Source of the DNA: JALZAQ01 sp038253885
Lineage (GTDB): Bacteria; Gemmatimonadota; Gemmatimonadetes; Gemmatimonadales; Gemmatimonadaceae
Length of the DNA stretch: 55,769 bases
Assembly: GCA_038253885.1 (NCBI GenBank)
Contig: JBBSGP010000021.1
Coordinates: 1-55,769, forward strand
Reading direction: 5' to 3'
A program made the position numbers and the translations under genes. Positions 9,647 to 19,243 of this stretch are shown one piece after another. How positions within the stretch are numbered: the first letter of the stretch is position 1; each line of letters starts with the position of its first letter. The notes under the pieces were generated by a model. The model was given only the letters and a program-made list of their open reading frames with translations, ran no database searches and was not told where the DNA came from.

Positions 9647-9966
9647 CCCTGCGCCTCGAGCCCGTCATGACTGGCCCGTGGCCTCCGTATCGCGAATTCG
9701 AGAAGCGCCGGGAAGGGATGGTTCATGCCATGAGCGGTGGACTCTGGCTGCATCGCCATCTGTGGAGAGGGCGCCGGATGGCCCACCTCGTCTCGACCGA
9801 CCGCGAGCAGCTTCTTGCCTATGGCCGGAAGGTGGGACTTCCCGATCACAGGCTACAGCACAAGCCGCTCAAAGATCCTCGGACTGGCATCAGATGCGAC
9901 GCATGGCACTGGGATCTCATTGGAGAGTTCTTGCCGCCCGTGCAGCCGATCCCGAATTCCTGGTGA
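9643..9966 (+). CDS. DUF4031-like protein
   Basis: Small protein of up to 107 aa. The core, from about residue 30, reads WRGRRMAHLVSTD followed by LLAYGRKVGLP, a His and a conserved-looking AWHWD; this pattern resembles DUF4031, a family of unknown function. The first possible start is TTG 9643, overlapping the polA stop as TTGA; ATG 9667 is an alternative. Its last 50 bp overlap the converging acyltransferase gene. It is probably translated with polA. Family assignment is from memory and moderate. Confidence 0.55.
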   Translation: MTLRLEPVMTGPWPPYREFEKRREGMVHAMSGGLWLHRHLWRGRRMAHLVSTDREQLLAYGRKVGLPDHRLQHKPLKDPRTGIRCDAWHWDLIGEFLPPVQPIPNSW

Positions 9967-11305
9967 GTACCTCGAGAGCGAGCACCTCATCCCGAATTGC
10001 ACGAAGCTCCGCATCCAATCGTGGCTGAAGAGCTGGATCGGCTCGGTAACGGAAGTAGACACGCATCCGTTGTGATGCGCGATCGATTCGGTCCCGAAAA
10101 CGGAGATCCCAGGTAGCCGCTGCGGGGAGTGAAAGCAGATACGCTAGAGCCACAACGACGCCAGCCAGACGCCAGACGATGACCGTCTGAACCATGTAGG
10201 TGCTCAACACCAGCGCAAAGCCGGCAAGAACTGTCTGCATCGCGGGATCTTCAGGTGTGTGACTCATCCGTCCGGCAAATACGCGGGCGAGCGTGAACGG
10301 GAGCCAGTGATTGATTCGGCCCCACCAAGCCACCGGACCGGCCCCAGCAACGATCGCACCTTCGCGCAGCGCGAACCACGCTGCAGGCCCAAGCGCCGGC
10401 GAGATGCGTACATCACCCACGGGAATGGCATGTTGCTCGAGCTCCGCCCTCAGCGCCTCGATGCGTGATGCGAGATGAGCAACCCGTGCGAGCGTGTGTG
10501 GCGGAAGCTGGTCACGCGATTGACTGATCCGCCAGATGATGTCCACTTCGTCACCCAGCGGACGATCCGGGGCGGTGAGAGAACGGGGCTCGTCGAATGA
10601 TCCGGCAACGACGCGAGCAGCCCCAACTGTCTGTGCGGCCTCCTCGGCGGTGGCGAAGTTGAGCGTCGCGGCTCGGAGCCCGCGCTCGATCTCCGCCGTG
10701 AGCTCCGGAACAGGGTCTGTCGTTGCGGGCTGCCAGTGGTCCAGGTCGATGGGGTTACCCACGCGCACAAAGATTCTCGACCGGGGCTGACCCTTCCGTT
10801 CGAAAATGAGACCGAGGGGAAGAATCAGGAGCCCGGAAACCCCCTCGTCGCGAGCCTGAAACGCCATCCGCGCGATTCCCGTTCGCAGAGGGGCAAGGGA
10901 TGGACGGTCGTGGCTGACTCCTTCGGGAAAGACCAGTACGGCGTTGTGTTGGCGGAGACTTTCGGTGACCGCTCGAAATGCCTCGCGATTGCGTGTCGAA
11001 TCCATCGCGGTCGACGGATCTCGCTCTCTCTCATCCTTCATTCGGCGAAGGGGCACGACCCCCACCGCGCGCAGCAACACGCCCACAAATCGGTTCTCGA
11101 ATAGCGTCGCCTTGGCGGTCAGGCGGATCGGGCGGCGAACGATATGCATGACGACCATGGCGTCGATCAGGGCATTCGGATGATTGACGGCGAGAAGCAG
11201 GGGAAGGGCAGCCGGTATCTGCTCCGAGCCTGCAATCTCGATATCACGATAGAACCAACGGAGTGCGATGCCCCCTGCCCACCGTGCAAAACCGTACAGG
11301 ATCAC
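9917..11305 (-). CDS. glycerolphosphate/lysophospholipid acyltransferase (Gpt2-like)
   Basis: Membrane acyltransferase of the PlsC superfamily, 462 aa. The N-terminal catalytic part has NHPNALID (H42, D48; an H-x5-D spacing) and FPEGVSHDRPSLAPLRTG, which match the Gpt2/Sct1-like glycerol-3-phosphate acyltransferase subgroup more than PlsC with H-x4-D. The C-terminal third carries two or three hydrophobic segments. It would acylate glycerol-3-phosphate or a lysophospholipid at the inner membrane. Its ATG overlaps the stop of the upstream MFS gene (ATGA), indicating translational coupling. The 3' end overlaps the converging DUF4031-like gene by 50 bp. Confidence 0.85.
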   Translation of the reverse strand: MILYGFARWAGGIALRWFYRDIEIAGSEQIPAALPLLLAVNHPNALIDAMVVMHIVRRPIRLTAKATLFENRFVGVLLRAVGVVPLRRMKDERERDPSTAMDSTRNREAFRAVTESLRQHNAVLVFPEGVSHDRPSLAPLRTGIARMAFQARDEGVSGLLILPLGLIFERKGQPRSRIFVRVGNPIDLDHWQPATTDPVPELTAEIERGLRAATLNFATAEEAAQTVGAARVVAGSFDEPRSLTAPDRPLGDEVDIIWRISQSRDQLPPHTLARVAHLASRIEALRAELEQHAIPVGDVRISPALGPAAWFALREGAIVAGAGPVAWWGRINHWLPFTLARVFAGRMSHTPEDPAMQTVLAGFALVLSTYMVQTVIVWRLAGVVVALAYLLSLPAAATWDLRFRDRIDRASQRMRVYFRYRADPALQPRLDAELRAIRDEVLALEVLTRNSGSAARAARTLQ

Positions 11306-12735
11306 TGCTGCTCGTGCCGGAATCGATCAGGAACGCCTCGGATGACGAAGAAGGCGCCGACGAAACCCAGCGTGATCGTCATGACGGCGATTCGGTAAGC
11401 TGTTGCTGCTCCGAGTGCGTGGGCCAGACCATCGGCGATCAATGCGAAAATGAGTGGGCCAACGACGGCGGCGGCTCGCGCGGAGAGGACCATGAGCCCA
11501 AAGAATCGTCCAGCTTCCACGTCAGGAATGAGTGACAGAAGGAGTGGACGCTCCGATGTGTTGAGTCCGCCGAAGATGAATCCGATACAGCTACCGACCA
11601 CCCAGAACCCGGTCTTCGATGGTATCGCGATGAGCGCGATCAACAAGACGACCCAAGAGACCAGCACCCAGAGCGTCGTCCGCTTCGCACCGATCCGGTC
11701 CACCAGGACTCCCGAGAGATAGCTGCCCAGGACGCCCGGGATGATGAGGACGATGAACAGAGTGATCTCGGTCCCCTTGGAGAACCCCACGACTTCCACG
11801 GCATAAATTCCGAGAAAGGAGATTATCGTGCCCATCGCGTCCTGATAGAGAAAGCTCGCGAGGATGAAGCGCAGTGCACCCGGATAGCGCCGGGAATGTC
11901 GAATGGTCTCGAACACGCTCGCAAACGCTTCGCGCCAGCGGATGGGCCTCTTCGCGCGGATCGGATGGTGATCGCGACAGAAGACAAAGAGGGGGAGCGA
12001 AAAGAGGAGATACAGGATCGCCGTCGGCACGAACGAGGAGACCCTGCCACCATGGGATGTGAAGGGTACGATGCTGCGAATGCCGTGGATGAAGGTCGCA
12101 GGGAGCTGCATGACGCCAGCGAGCGACCCATTGAAGAAGGGGGCAGTGAACACGATACCGGCGATCGAGCCAACGTATCCGATCGCGACGCCAAGCCCGG
12201 AGAGCCGTCCACGCTCGTGGATTGGTACCAGCTCGGGGAGCATGGCATTATAGAAAGGGAGAGCGCCCTGGTAGGTGTAGTTGGCGAGCACAAACGCCGC
12301 GATGATCCAGACGAGCGGTGCTCCGCCGACGTGCCAGCCCGGGCTCCGGACTGCCGCCGGAACCACACTGTCGCCGACAACCGGCATCATCTGGTATCCA
12401 ACGACACCAATGAGCGCCGTGGATGCGCAGGCAATGAGGGTGAGCCAGATCACCCACGGGACCCTTCGTTGTCTGGCATCCGAGATGGCGCCCAAGACCG
12501 GTATCGAGAGCGCCACTAGCATGGACGCAGTGCTATTTCCGATCGCGACTACCGTATTGGTCGAACCGAGATCCGATACCAGCCACACACCGAAGTAGTA
12601 TGTGGCCACGTTCATGGAAAAAATCGTATTCGCGAAATCGTAGATTGCCCAGCTCCATCGCTCGCGAGCTGGAGCCCGGATGGCCGGTGGCTGGGACACA
12701 TCCGCGATGGGCAGGTCGAGTGGAGTGGGTACCAT
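11302..12735 (-). CDS. MFS transporter, UMF1/Atg22-like
   Basis: Polytopic membrane protein of 477 aa with about 12 hydrophobic segments. The opening RERWSWAIYDFANTIFSMNV followed by YYFGVWL is characteristic of the UMF1 family (relatives of the yeast vacuolar effluxer Atg22). A further typical feature is an SGVLVDRIGAKRT loop near the middle of the second half. Substrate unknown. First gene of a two-gene unit with the acyltransferase (4-bp ATGA overlap), so it could export or flip something linked to lipid metabolism; that is inference. It diverges from the lipoprotein gene at 12801. Confidence 0.85.
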   Translation of the reverse strand: MVPTPLDLPIADVSQPPAIRAPARERWSWAIYDFANTIFSMNVATYYFGVWLVSDLGSTNTVVAIGNSTASMLVALSIPVLGAISDARQRRVPWVIWLTLIACASTALIGVVGYQMMPVVGDSVVPAAVRSPGWHVGGAPLVWIIAAFVLANYTYQGALPFYNAMLPELVPIHERGRLSGLGVAIGYVGSIAGIVFTAPFFNGSLAGVMQLPATFIHGIRSIVPFTSHGGRVSSFVPTAILYLLFSLPLFVFCRDHHPIRAKRPIRWREAFASVFETIRHSRRYPGALRFILASFLYQDAMGTIISFLGIYAVEVVGFSKGTEITLFIVLIIPGVLGSYLSGVLVDRIGAKRTTLWVLVSWVVLLIALIAIPSKTGFWVVGSCIGFIFGGLNTSERPLLLSLIPDVEAGRFFGLMVLSARAAAVVGPLIFALIADGLAHALGAATAYRIAVMTITLGFVGAFFVIRGVPDRFRHEQQ

Positions 12736-12800
12736 TGGACCGAGCTTGGCTCCGAGAAGATTCGTTGACGGAGGAGGCTGTCTAGATAAAGTTCCGAGCC

Positions 12801-13772
12801 ATGCGCTTTACCATTCGGTCCGGGACACCGCTAACCGTCGCCGCTCTGCTCTCTGGCGCCTGTGAGCGATCGAGGACACCAGCGGCACAGGACTCGGTCG
12901 CCGTCACTGTCGCTGCACCTCCTGACACGACGGCGCGAGCGCCTGAGCCGATGGCGTGGGACAGCGCCGACGGCGGACCCGTGCTGGTGGTGCATTCCCT
13001 TGCTACAGCAGTGCCCGCCAGTGCCGCCAGGGTCGTGTTCCCGCAGTACTCGGATAGCGCGTTGCCGGATACGGTACGGTTCGCGGGCAACCCTCTGCCG
13101 AAACGAATGCTCGATCTCTTTGATCGTCGAGGGAAAGTCGGAGAGGCTACCCTGGAGAAGATGGAGACGCATCAATGGGCAGGGCCAGGGTGCACCGAAT
13201 GGCCCGAGGCAACGCTCCTTCCGCGCAGCAGGGCGGCAGCCGTATCCCTGCCTGTCTGGTCCGTCGCTCTGCTCGGGGGCCGTGCGCAAGGGATCCCACT
13301 TGACTCCATCGAAGGGCTTTCGCGTACGGATTCGGCACGACTCGCCGCCGAAGCCACAAGGCTCGCCTCCATTCTCCCACACGACACCGTTGCCGCCTTT
13401 CGAGGAATCCCGTTTGCCGTGCGCACAGCCTACCGATTCGTGGCGTCGACAACGGTGGACGCACTGATCGCCGACGTGGTTCGCAAGGTCAATCAGGAAG
13501 CGAGCCCTCTCGAGCAGCACACGCTCATCATTGCGGAACGGCATCGCGGGGACTCGACGGCGCGATTCACGACGGTCTATTCGGAGCGCTCCGCTGGTTC
13601 CGAGGAAGGTGTCGAGACGAGCGAGCTGCTCACCGCTCTCAGCATGGGGTCGCCACCGCGCCCTGTGCTCGTGCTCTCACGCCTCGGCGACGAGACGGCA
13701 GCGTATGCCCTCCTCGAGCGGGTCGACGGTCGATGGAGGGTTCGCTGGACCAGTGTGCACACAGGCTGTTGA
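12801..13772 (+). CDS. hypothetical lipoprotein
   Basis: Unrecognised secreted protein of 323 aa. A short N-terminal signal ends in a lipobox-like LLSGAC (Cys at 21), then a Thr/Ala/Pro-rich linker to about residue 55 and a mixed alpha/beta domain of about 260 residues with few cysteines. A strong GGAGGAGG lies 26 bp upstream, further from the ATG than usual. It stands alone on the plus strand, diverging from the MFS gene; its TGA abuts the stop of the converging permease gene (TGATCA). No function can be proposed. Confidence 0.7.
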   Translation: MRFTIRSGTPLTVAALLSGACERSRTPAAQDSVAVTVAAPPDTTARAPEPMAWDSADGGPVLVVHSLATAVPASAARVVFPQYSDSALPDTVRFAGNPLPKRMLDLFDRRGKVGEATLEKMETHQWAGPGCTEWPEATLLPRSRAAAVSLPVWSVALLGGRAQGIPLDSIEGLSRTDSARLAAEATRLASILPHDTVAAFRGIPFAVRTAYRFVASTTVDALIADVVRKVNQEASPLEQHTLIIAERHRGDSTARFTTVYSERSAGSEEGVETSELLTALSMGSPPRPVLVLSRLGDETAAYALLERVDGRWRVRWTSVHTGC

Positions 13773-14678
13773 TCAGCTGCGACCGAGCGCCGCTGGAGCG
13801 GCGGTACGTCCGGCGATGCCGCCCAAGGCGAGAAGGGTGATCGCGTAGGGCAGGGCCAGAAAGAGCTGATAGGGAACGCTCCATCCGGCGGACTGAAAGA
13901 AGAACTGCAGCGCACTGGCCGCGCCGAAGAACAGCGCCGCCAGCGCCACCCCTCCAGGATGCCAGCGACCGAGGACGACAATGGCGATCGCGATGAATCC
14001 GCGTCCTGCTGATATTCCTTCGGCAAAGGTGCCGGACTGGACGAGCACGAGCGTAGCTCCCGCCAAACCGCCCAGCGCTCCGCCGAAAAGGATCGCCCCC
14101 CATCGAACCCGTGTGGGCGATATGCCCGCTACCAGTGCCGCCTCAGGATGCTCTCCGACCGCCCGAAGCGCGAGGCCGGCGTGTGTCTTCCGCATCCACC
14201 ACCACAGGGAGGGGATGAGAAGGTAGGAGAAGTAGGTGATGACAGGCTGTCGGAAGAAAGATCCGCCAACGAGCGGAATGGCTGCGAGAAGCGGAACTTC
14301 CTGCGGGCCCGTGGTCGGGATGGACAGGGCCGCACCGGTGGTACCATAGAGGACACGGTACAGAGTGCCGGTCACACCCAGAGCGAGGAGATTGAGCGCC
14401 GTTCCGGTGATGATCTGGTCAGCTCGCAGGGAGACGGCAAAGAATGCAAAGATGATCGACACGGCCATTCCCGCGACAGCTGCGGCCAAGAAGCCCGCGG
14501 CCACACCTTCTGCTCCGGCGCCAATGAGAGCGCCGAACGCACCAGCCAGGATTGCGCCTTCGAGTCCGATATTGATCACTCCGGCTCGCTCGACGATCGT
14601 CTCTCCGAGCGCGGCGAGTACCAGAGGTGTCGCCGTGCGCACCGCGGCCTGGAGAAAGACTTCCGTGGCCAGTATCAT
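13773..14678 (-). CDS. nucleoside-type ABC transporter permease (second)
   Basis: Inner-membrane permease of 301 aa with about 8-9 hydrophobic helices; motifs ERAGVINIGLEGAILAGAF and GRGFIAIAIVVLG are typical of the YufQ/NupC-type permease in BMP-dependent nucleoside importers. The frame continues far upstream (to 15458) but ATG 14678 overlaps the stop of the first permease gene as ATGA, and the upstream residues are not membrane-like, so they are excluded. It should form the channel heterodimer with the product of 14675-15754. Last gene of the six-gene importer operon. Confidence 0.9.
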   Translation of the reverse strand: MILATEVFLQAAVRTATPLVLAALGETIVERAGVINIGLEGAILAGAFGALIGAGAEGVAAGFLAAAVAGMAVSIIFAFFAVSLRADQIITGTALNLLALGVTGTLYRVLYGTTGAALSIPTTGPQEVPLLAAIPLVGGSFFRQPVITYFSYLLIPSLWWWMRKTHAGLALRAVGEHPEAALVAGISPTRVRWGAILFGGALGGLAGATLVLVQSGTFAEGISAGRGFIAIAIVVLGRWHPGGVALAALFFGAASALQFFFQSAGWSVPYQLFLALPYAITLLALGGIAGRTAAPAALGRS

Positions 14679-15754
14679 GAATCCGCTCGAGCAGCGCTCG
14701 GAATCGTCGACCCTCCGAACAGAAGCGAGTCGCGCCAGCGCGCGATCGCGACCACCGAAAGTATGAGAACGGCCTCGATGACCAGCACGACGACGGCTGG
14801 AACAGATGCCTCGCGCTGCATCGCCAGCGCACCGGAGTCGAGGCCGCCGAAAAGCATTCCGGTGAGAACAATGCCAAGCGGATGCAGCCTGGCGAGAAGC
14901 GCCACGGCGATCGCGGTGTAGCCGTAGCCCGGGGAGATATTCTCGTAGAGAGCGTACGTGACACCGGTCAACTGCACCGCACCTGCCAGACCGGCCAGAG
15001 CGCCACCCGCCAGGAACGCCCGGAACGTGACCGCAGGCACATCGATACGACCGGCCGTGACTGCCGCACGGGGATTGCCTCCGGCGACCCGTACCCGGAA
15101 ACCCGCCGCCGTCGCGCGGAATAGCCACCAGGTTAACACCGCCACCGCGAGCGCTAGCAGAAAGCCCACGTGGAGCCGGCTTCCGGAGGCCAGGAGGGGC
15201 AGGCGGGCCGCATCGGGCAGCGTTGCGCTCTGTGGATAGATCCTCATGGGTTCTTGGAGTGGCCCGCGAACAAGATATCCGACGCCATACACGGCGACGA
15301 AATTGAGCATGATCGTGCTGATCACCTCGATCACGCCGTAGCGGCGGCGCAAGAGTGCCGCGATCGCTGCCCATCCGGCGCCGGCCCCCGCTCCGACAAC
15401 AAGGATGGCCGGCAGGAGCATTGAATGCGGCAGGATCGTCCAGTGAAGCGCAACCCAAGCGGCCGCCGCTGACCCTGCCAGGAACTGGCCCTCAGCTCCG
15501 ATGTTCCATACTCCCGCACGAAAGGCGACGCCGACAGCGAGGCCGGCAAGAATCAGCGGAGTCGCCCGGACGAGAGTGGAAGAAGTGAGGGCATACCATG
15601 ATCCGATGGAGCCACTCCACATGGCTGCCAGAGCTCGCTCGGCATCGGCACCCGCGAGACGTAACACGATTGCGAGCAGCAGGAAGCTCGTGAGGCAGAC
15701 ACCAGGGATGATGGCAATGGAAAGCAGCCGCGGTACAATCCGTGTGACACGCAT
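14675..15754 (-). CDS. nucleoside-type ABC transporter permease (first)
   Basis: Inner-membrane permease of 359 aa, with motifs AFRAGVWNIGAEGQFLAG, EVISTIMLNFVA and SPGYGYTAIAVALLARL that mark the YufP/NupB-type subunit of BMP-dependent importers. ATG 15754 lies one base from the stop of the upstream MFS gene; longer in-frame starts run into that gene and were rejected. Coupled by ATGA to the second permease. Confidence 0.9.
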   Translation of the reverse strand: MRVTRIVPRLLSIAIIPGVCLTSFLLLAIVLRLAGADAERALAAMWSGSIGSWYALTSSTLVRATPLILAGLAVGVAFRAGVWNIGAEGQFLAGSAAAAWVALHWTILPHSMLLPAILVVGAGAGAGWAAIAALLRRRYGVIEVISTIMLNFVAVYGVGYLVRGPLQEPMRIYPQSATLPDAARLPLLASGSRLHVGFLLALAVAVLTWWLFRATAAGFRVRVAGGNPRAAVTAGRIDVPAVTFRAFLAGGALAGLAGAVQLTGVTYALYENISPGYGYTAIAVALLARLHPLGIVLTGMLFGGLDSGALAMQREASVPAVVVLVIEAVLILSVVAIARWRDSLLFGGSTIPSAARADS

Positions 15755-15755
15755 G

Positions 15756-17018
15756 TCAGCCGGCAGTCGCGGCCACGTCGATCCTCCGCTCCCGATCTCC
15801 GCTCCTGTCCGCCTGCAGCACGCGAATCGCCCCGATGCCAGCTGCTGGGCCAAGAGCGAGGATGGGGAAGGCCCAACGCCAGCCGACAAGGCCGACAATG
15901 GGGGGAACGATCTGGATGGTCACCATCGTCAACAGGAAGCCAAGCGACGTCTGCAGGGTGAGCGCCGTCCCGACGGCATGGGATGGAACGGATCGGGTGA
16001 TCAACGTGCTGAACTGTGCGCTATCCGCAATGACGGAAAGGCCCCAGAGCCATGCCAGCGGCACCAGGAGCCAGAAGCTGGCCCCGAAAACAACGCCAAT
16101 GAGAAGGGCGCAGCTGCCACTCGTGGCCAGGGCACGCACGACGAGCCGCTCATGGCCAATGCGATCGGCGATCAGCCCTCCCCAGACACAGCCTGCGCCC
16201 CCGATCGCGATCGCACCGAACGCGAGCAGGTTGACGACGGTCGGTGGTGGAACGGCGAACCCCTCGGTCGCCCGGGCGAGGGCGCTGGCCGCGAAGAACG
16301 CCGAGATCCAGGTCCAGAAGCTGTACAACTCCCACATGTGCCCGAGATATCCCGCGGTGGCAAGACGCCAGCGACGCTCTCGCACCACCGAACGGACCAG
16401 CCCCCAAGAGAAAGGACGGCGAACGAAAGGGTAGGGGCCGTCGGAGTACCCGAGCAGCACCAGGATCGCAGCAGTGCATGCGCCGGCCGATGAGATCGCC
16501 AGCACCGGCTCGACGCTCTGGGCGTGGAGGGCGTGGATGAGGTAGGGAGTGGCTTTGCCAACCGTGAGCGCACCGACGATGGTTCCGATGGCGAGGCCTC
16601 GTCGTGAGCGAAACCAGGTGGCGATCATCTTCATGGCTGGAGGATACACACCGGCCAGACAGACACCGGTCGCAAACCGGCAGAGCAGGGCAGTAGAGAA
16701 CCCTGGAGCGATCAGAAGGGTGGCGTTCGCCAGCGCGCCCGCCAATGCCGAGGCCGCGAACAGCACTCGCGAAGGCAGAATGTCGGCCAGGTTGAAGAAG
16801 GCGACGCTTGCTGTCCCGATCACGAAACCGAGCTGGACAATGGTCGTGAGCCAAGCGCTCTGTCCAGCTCCGAGGTGCCAACGCTGAGCCAGCTGGCCCG
16901 AGACCGCGGAGGCGACGAACCAGAGAGACATACCGAAGAGCTCAGCCATCGAGAGGAGCGCCAACATCCGCCAACGGCCCGGGTGGCGATCAGGCTCCCG
17001 CTCCGGGTCCCGATTCAT
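15756..17018 (-). CDS. MFS transporter inside the ABC importer operon
   Basis: Major facilitator protein of 420 aa with about 12 hydrophobic segments; a family-typical VCLAGVYPPAMKMIATWFRSRRG loop lies between helices 4 and 5, and WGGLIADRIGHERLV in the second half matches the MFS motif A position. ATG 17018 overlaps the ATPase stop (ATGA) and was preferred to an upstream in-frame ATG at 17060. It is translationally coupled on both sides to ABC importer genes, which suggests handling of the same or a related compound (for example efflux or exchange of a nucleobase); this is inference. Confidence 0.85.
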   Translation of the reverse strand: MNRDPEREPDRHPGRWRMLALLSMAELFGMSLWFVASAVSGQLAQRWHLGAGQSAWLTTIVQLGFVIGTASVAFFNLADILPSRVLFAASALAGALANATLLIAPGFSTALLCRFATGVCLAGVYPPAMKMIATWFRSRRGLAIGTIVGALTVGKATPYLIHALHAQSVEPVLAISSAGACTAAILVLLGYSDGPYPFVRRPFSWGLVRSVVRERRWRLATAGYLGHMWELYSFWTWISAFFAASALARATEGFAVPPPTVVNLLAFGAIAIGGAGCVWGGLIADRIGHERLVVRALATSGSCALLIGVVFGASFWLLVPLAWLWGLSVIADSAQFSTLITRSVPSHAVGTALTLQTSLGFLLTMVTIQIVPPIVGLVGWRWAFPILALGPAAGIGAIRVLQADRSGDRERRIDVAATAG

Positions 17019-18457
17019 CCGAGCCCCAACATGGCGTGTCCTACCGCCATGTGGTTGCAACCCATCTCTCGTACATGGCCCGCGTGGATCACCAGCACTC
17101 GATCCGCGAGATCGATCACTTCATCGAGGTCGGTCGAGTACACCACCACGGCAGCACCTGCATCGCGCGCCTCTCGAAGCCGGTCGAGAACGGCTACTGT
17201 GGCTGTCACATCCAGACCACGAGTCGGATTCTCTGCCACGACGAGTGCGGGAGCGTGATCGAGCTCGCGCGCGAGAACGAGCTTCTGCTGATTTCCGCCG
17301 GAGAGCTCGGAGGCGAGGACATCGCGTCCCGACGCTCGCACGTCGAATCGAACGAGCAACGTCGCCGTGTGTATCCGGAGCTCCTCCCAGCGGATTCGGC
17401 CTCGCCGCGCGCCAGCTCCTCGCAGGGCAATGTTCTCGTAAAGCGGAAAGTGCGTCACCAGGCCATCGTGCTGGCGGTCTCCTGGAATGAAACCGATAGT
17501 TGGGGGCAGGGAGAGCTTGCCCGTGGTCGGCGGAAGCAGGCCTCCCAGTGCGCGAAGGAGCTCCCGCTGTCCCGAGCCCTCCACCGCGGCGACGCCAACG
17601 ATCTCGCGCTGCCTCAGCGTGAAGCTGGCTCTCTGGATGCGTGGCGTGCCGTGCTCATCGGAGAGAACGAGATCGGTCGCCGAGGCCACGACCTCCCCTC
17701 CTGCCTCCCGTCGGAAGAGGTGGAGGCGGCGCACCGGTGCTGCCGCTCCGAGCATGCTCTCGGCCAGAGTGCGCTCGGTGAGGCGCGCCGCCCTCTCCTG
17801 CACGACAGTTCTCCCCCGCCGCAGGACCGTGATATCGTCCGCCAGAGAGAGCGCCTCCCGGAGCTTGTGGGTGATGATGACCACCGAGGCGTCGCCGGCA
17901 ACGAAATCACGTAGCACCCGCAGAAGGTCGTCGACCTCGGATGGCCCGAGTGCCGCGGTCGGCTCGTCGAGGATGAGCAGCCGCGCACCAGTAGCGAGCG
18001 CCTTCACAAGCTCGAGCCGCTGTTGTCCCCCGACGGGAAGTGACCCTGCTTGGACGTCGGGGTCGAGCACGAGCCCAGTCGCCCCGCCGATCTCCTGAAC
18101 GCGGTCTCGCGCGGCGGCGACATCGAGCCGACCTTTCCCGCCCAGCGCGACATTCTCGGCAACGGACAATCGTGGAACGGAGGTGAAGTGCTGATGGACC
18201 ATCCCTATGCCCGCCGCGCGAGCGGCGGCGGGGGAGGGAAATCGGACCGGAACACCGTTGACTCGGATGACCCCGGCGTCGGGCTGCAAGGCGCCGAAGG
18301 CGATGCGCATCAGCGTCGACTTCCCCGCCCCGTTCTCGCCGAGTAGAGCGTGCACGCTTCCAGGTCGAACGGTGAAGGCCGCACCCTGGAGCGCCTGCAG
18401 GGCCCCGAAGCGCTTGTCGATCTGCTCCAGCGCCAGCTCAGGCGCGCGCGTTGTCAA
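17015..18457 (-). CDS. nucleoside/sugar-type ABC transporter ATPase (two domains)
   Basis: Tandem ATPase of about 480 aa energising the importer. The first domain has Walker A GENGAGKST, a signature variant LPVGGQQR and Walker B LLILDEPTAAL. The second has the degenerate P-loop EGSGQRELL usual for this class, the signature LSGGNQQK and ENPTRGLD. The LPVGGQQR form and the two-permease context point to the BMP/nucleoside class (YufO/NupA). The start is not certain: GTG 18487 gives 10 more residues, but TTG 18457 overlaps the Nif3 gene stop as TTGA and fits the coupling pattern of the operon. Confidence 0.9.
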   Translation of the reverse strand: MTTRAPELALEQIDKRFGALQALQGAAFTVRPGSVHALLGENGAGKSTLMRIAFGALQPDAGVIRVNGVPVRFPSPAAARAAGIGMVHQHFTSVPRLSVAENVALGGKGRLDVAAARDRVQEIGGATGLVLDPDVQAGSLPVGGQQRLELVKALATGARLLILDEPTAALGPSEVDDLLRVLRDFVAGDASVVIITHKLREALSLADDITVLRRGRTVVQERAARLTERTLAESMLGAAAPVRRLHLFRREAGGEVVASATDLVLSDEHGTPRIQRASFTLRQREIVGVAAVEGSGQRELLRALGGLLPPTTGKLSLPPTIGFIPGDRQHDGLVTHFPLYENIALRGAGARRGRIRWEELRIHTATLLVRFDVRASGRDVLASELSGGNQQKLVLARELDHAPALVVAENPTRGLDVTATVAVLDRLREARDAGAAVVVYSTDLDEVIDLADRVLVIHAGHVREMGCNHMAVGHAMLGLG

Positions 18458-19227
18458 AGCCCGGTGGGCACATCGATAAAGCTCCACGGCAGGCTGAATG
18501 CGTCGGAGAGGTTCTGCGCCAGCGCGCGGACCCCGAGTGTCTCCGTGGCGTAGTGGCCCGCGTAGATGATGGCGAGTCCGATCTCATCGGCATCGACGGC
18601 TGTCCAATGCGGACCCTCTCCGACGATCAGCGTATCCACGCGCTTCTCGACCGCTTCCCGCAGCGTTTCGGCGGACGCGCCTGAACCGGTGCAGATCGCC
18701 CATCGGCGAGTGATGGCGTTCTCCGGGAACCCCGAGCACCGTGCGATTCCCCCGTTACGGGTTGCAAAGACAGCAACTCGGTCGAGCAACTCGCTGGTCG
18801 GCACGTCGTCATCTCCAGTGACGCCGATGTCGGTCGTCCCGTAGCGTGCGAAGCCTCCCGCCGGGACGAGGCCCAGCTCTCGGGCCAAGAGCGCGTTATT
18901 GCCGAGTGATGGGTGAGCGTCGAGCGGCAGATGCGAGGAGTAGAGCGCGAGTCGCCCGCGGAGCATCTGCTGCACGCGTCGCAGATGCGGGCCACGCAAT
19001 GGCTGAAGCCCACCCCAGAAAAGACCATGGTGTACGAGCAGAAGGTTGGCGCCCGCGTCGAGAGCGCCCTGAATGCTTCGCTGTCGCGCATCCACCGCTG
19101 CCGCGACGCCGTGTATCTCCGCATCGACGTCGACCTGGACTCCGTTCAGTGCGTTGGGATAGTCGGGGAACTCCTCCGTCCGGAGGAGACTGTCGAGATA
19201 GCGTGAAATCTCCGCGAGCGAGACCAT
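18454..19227 (-). CDS. Nif3-like dinuclear metal-centre protein
   Basis: Nif3/YbgI family protein, 257 aa, the compact form without a central insertion. Metal-binding signatures are visible: LLLVHHGLFW (His pair near residue 66), SSHLPLDAHPSLGNN and the C-terminal GHYATE. The family forms toroidal hexamers with two metal ions per subunit; its general reaction is not settled. It lies between the substrate-binding protein (16 bp upstream) and the ATPase (TTGA overlap) of the importer, so a role with the imported compound is possible. Confidence 0.9.
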   Translation of the reverse strand: MVSLAEISRYLDSLLRTEEFPDYPNALNGVQVDVDAEIHGVAAAVDARQRSIQGALDAGANLLLVHHGLFWGGLQPLRGPHLRRVQQMLRGRLALYSSHLPLDAHPSLGNNALLARELGLVPAGGFARYGTTDIGVTGDDDVPTSELLDRVAVFATRNGGIARCSGFPENAITRRWAICTGSGASAETLREAVEKRVDTLIVGEGPHWTAVDADEIGLAIIYAGHYATETLGVRALAQNLSDAFSLPWSFIDVPTGL

Positions 19228-19243
19228 TGTCGGTATGGAGGAG

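Noticed and set aside
14679..15458. Upstream half of the 561-codon frame leading into the second permease
   Set aside because: Antiparallel in composition to membrane proteins, overlaps the first permease fully, and the ATGA overlap gives a normal start at 14678.
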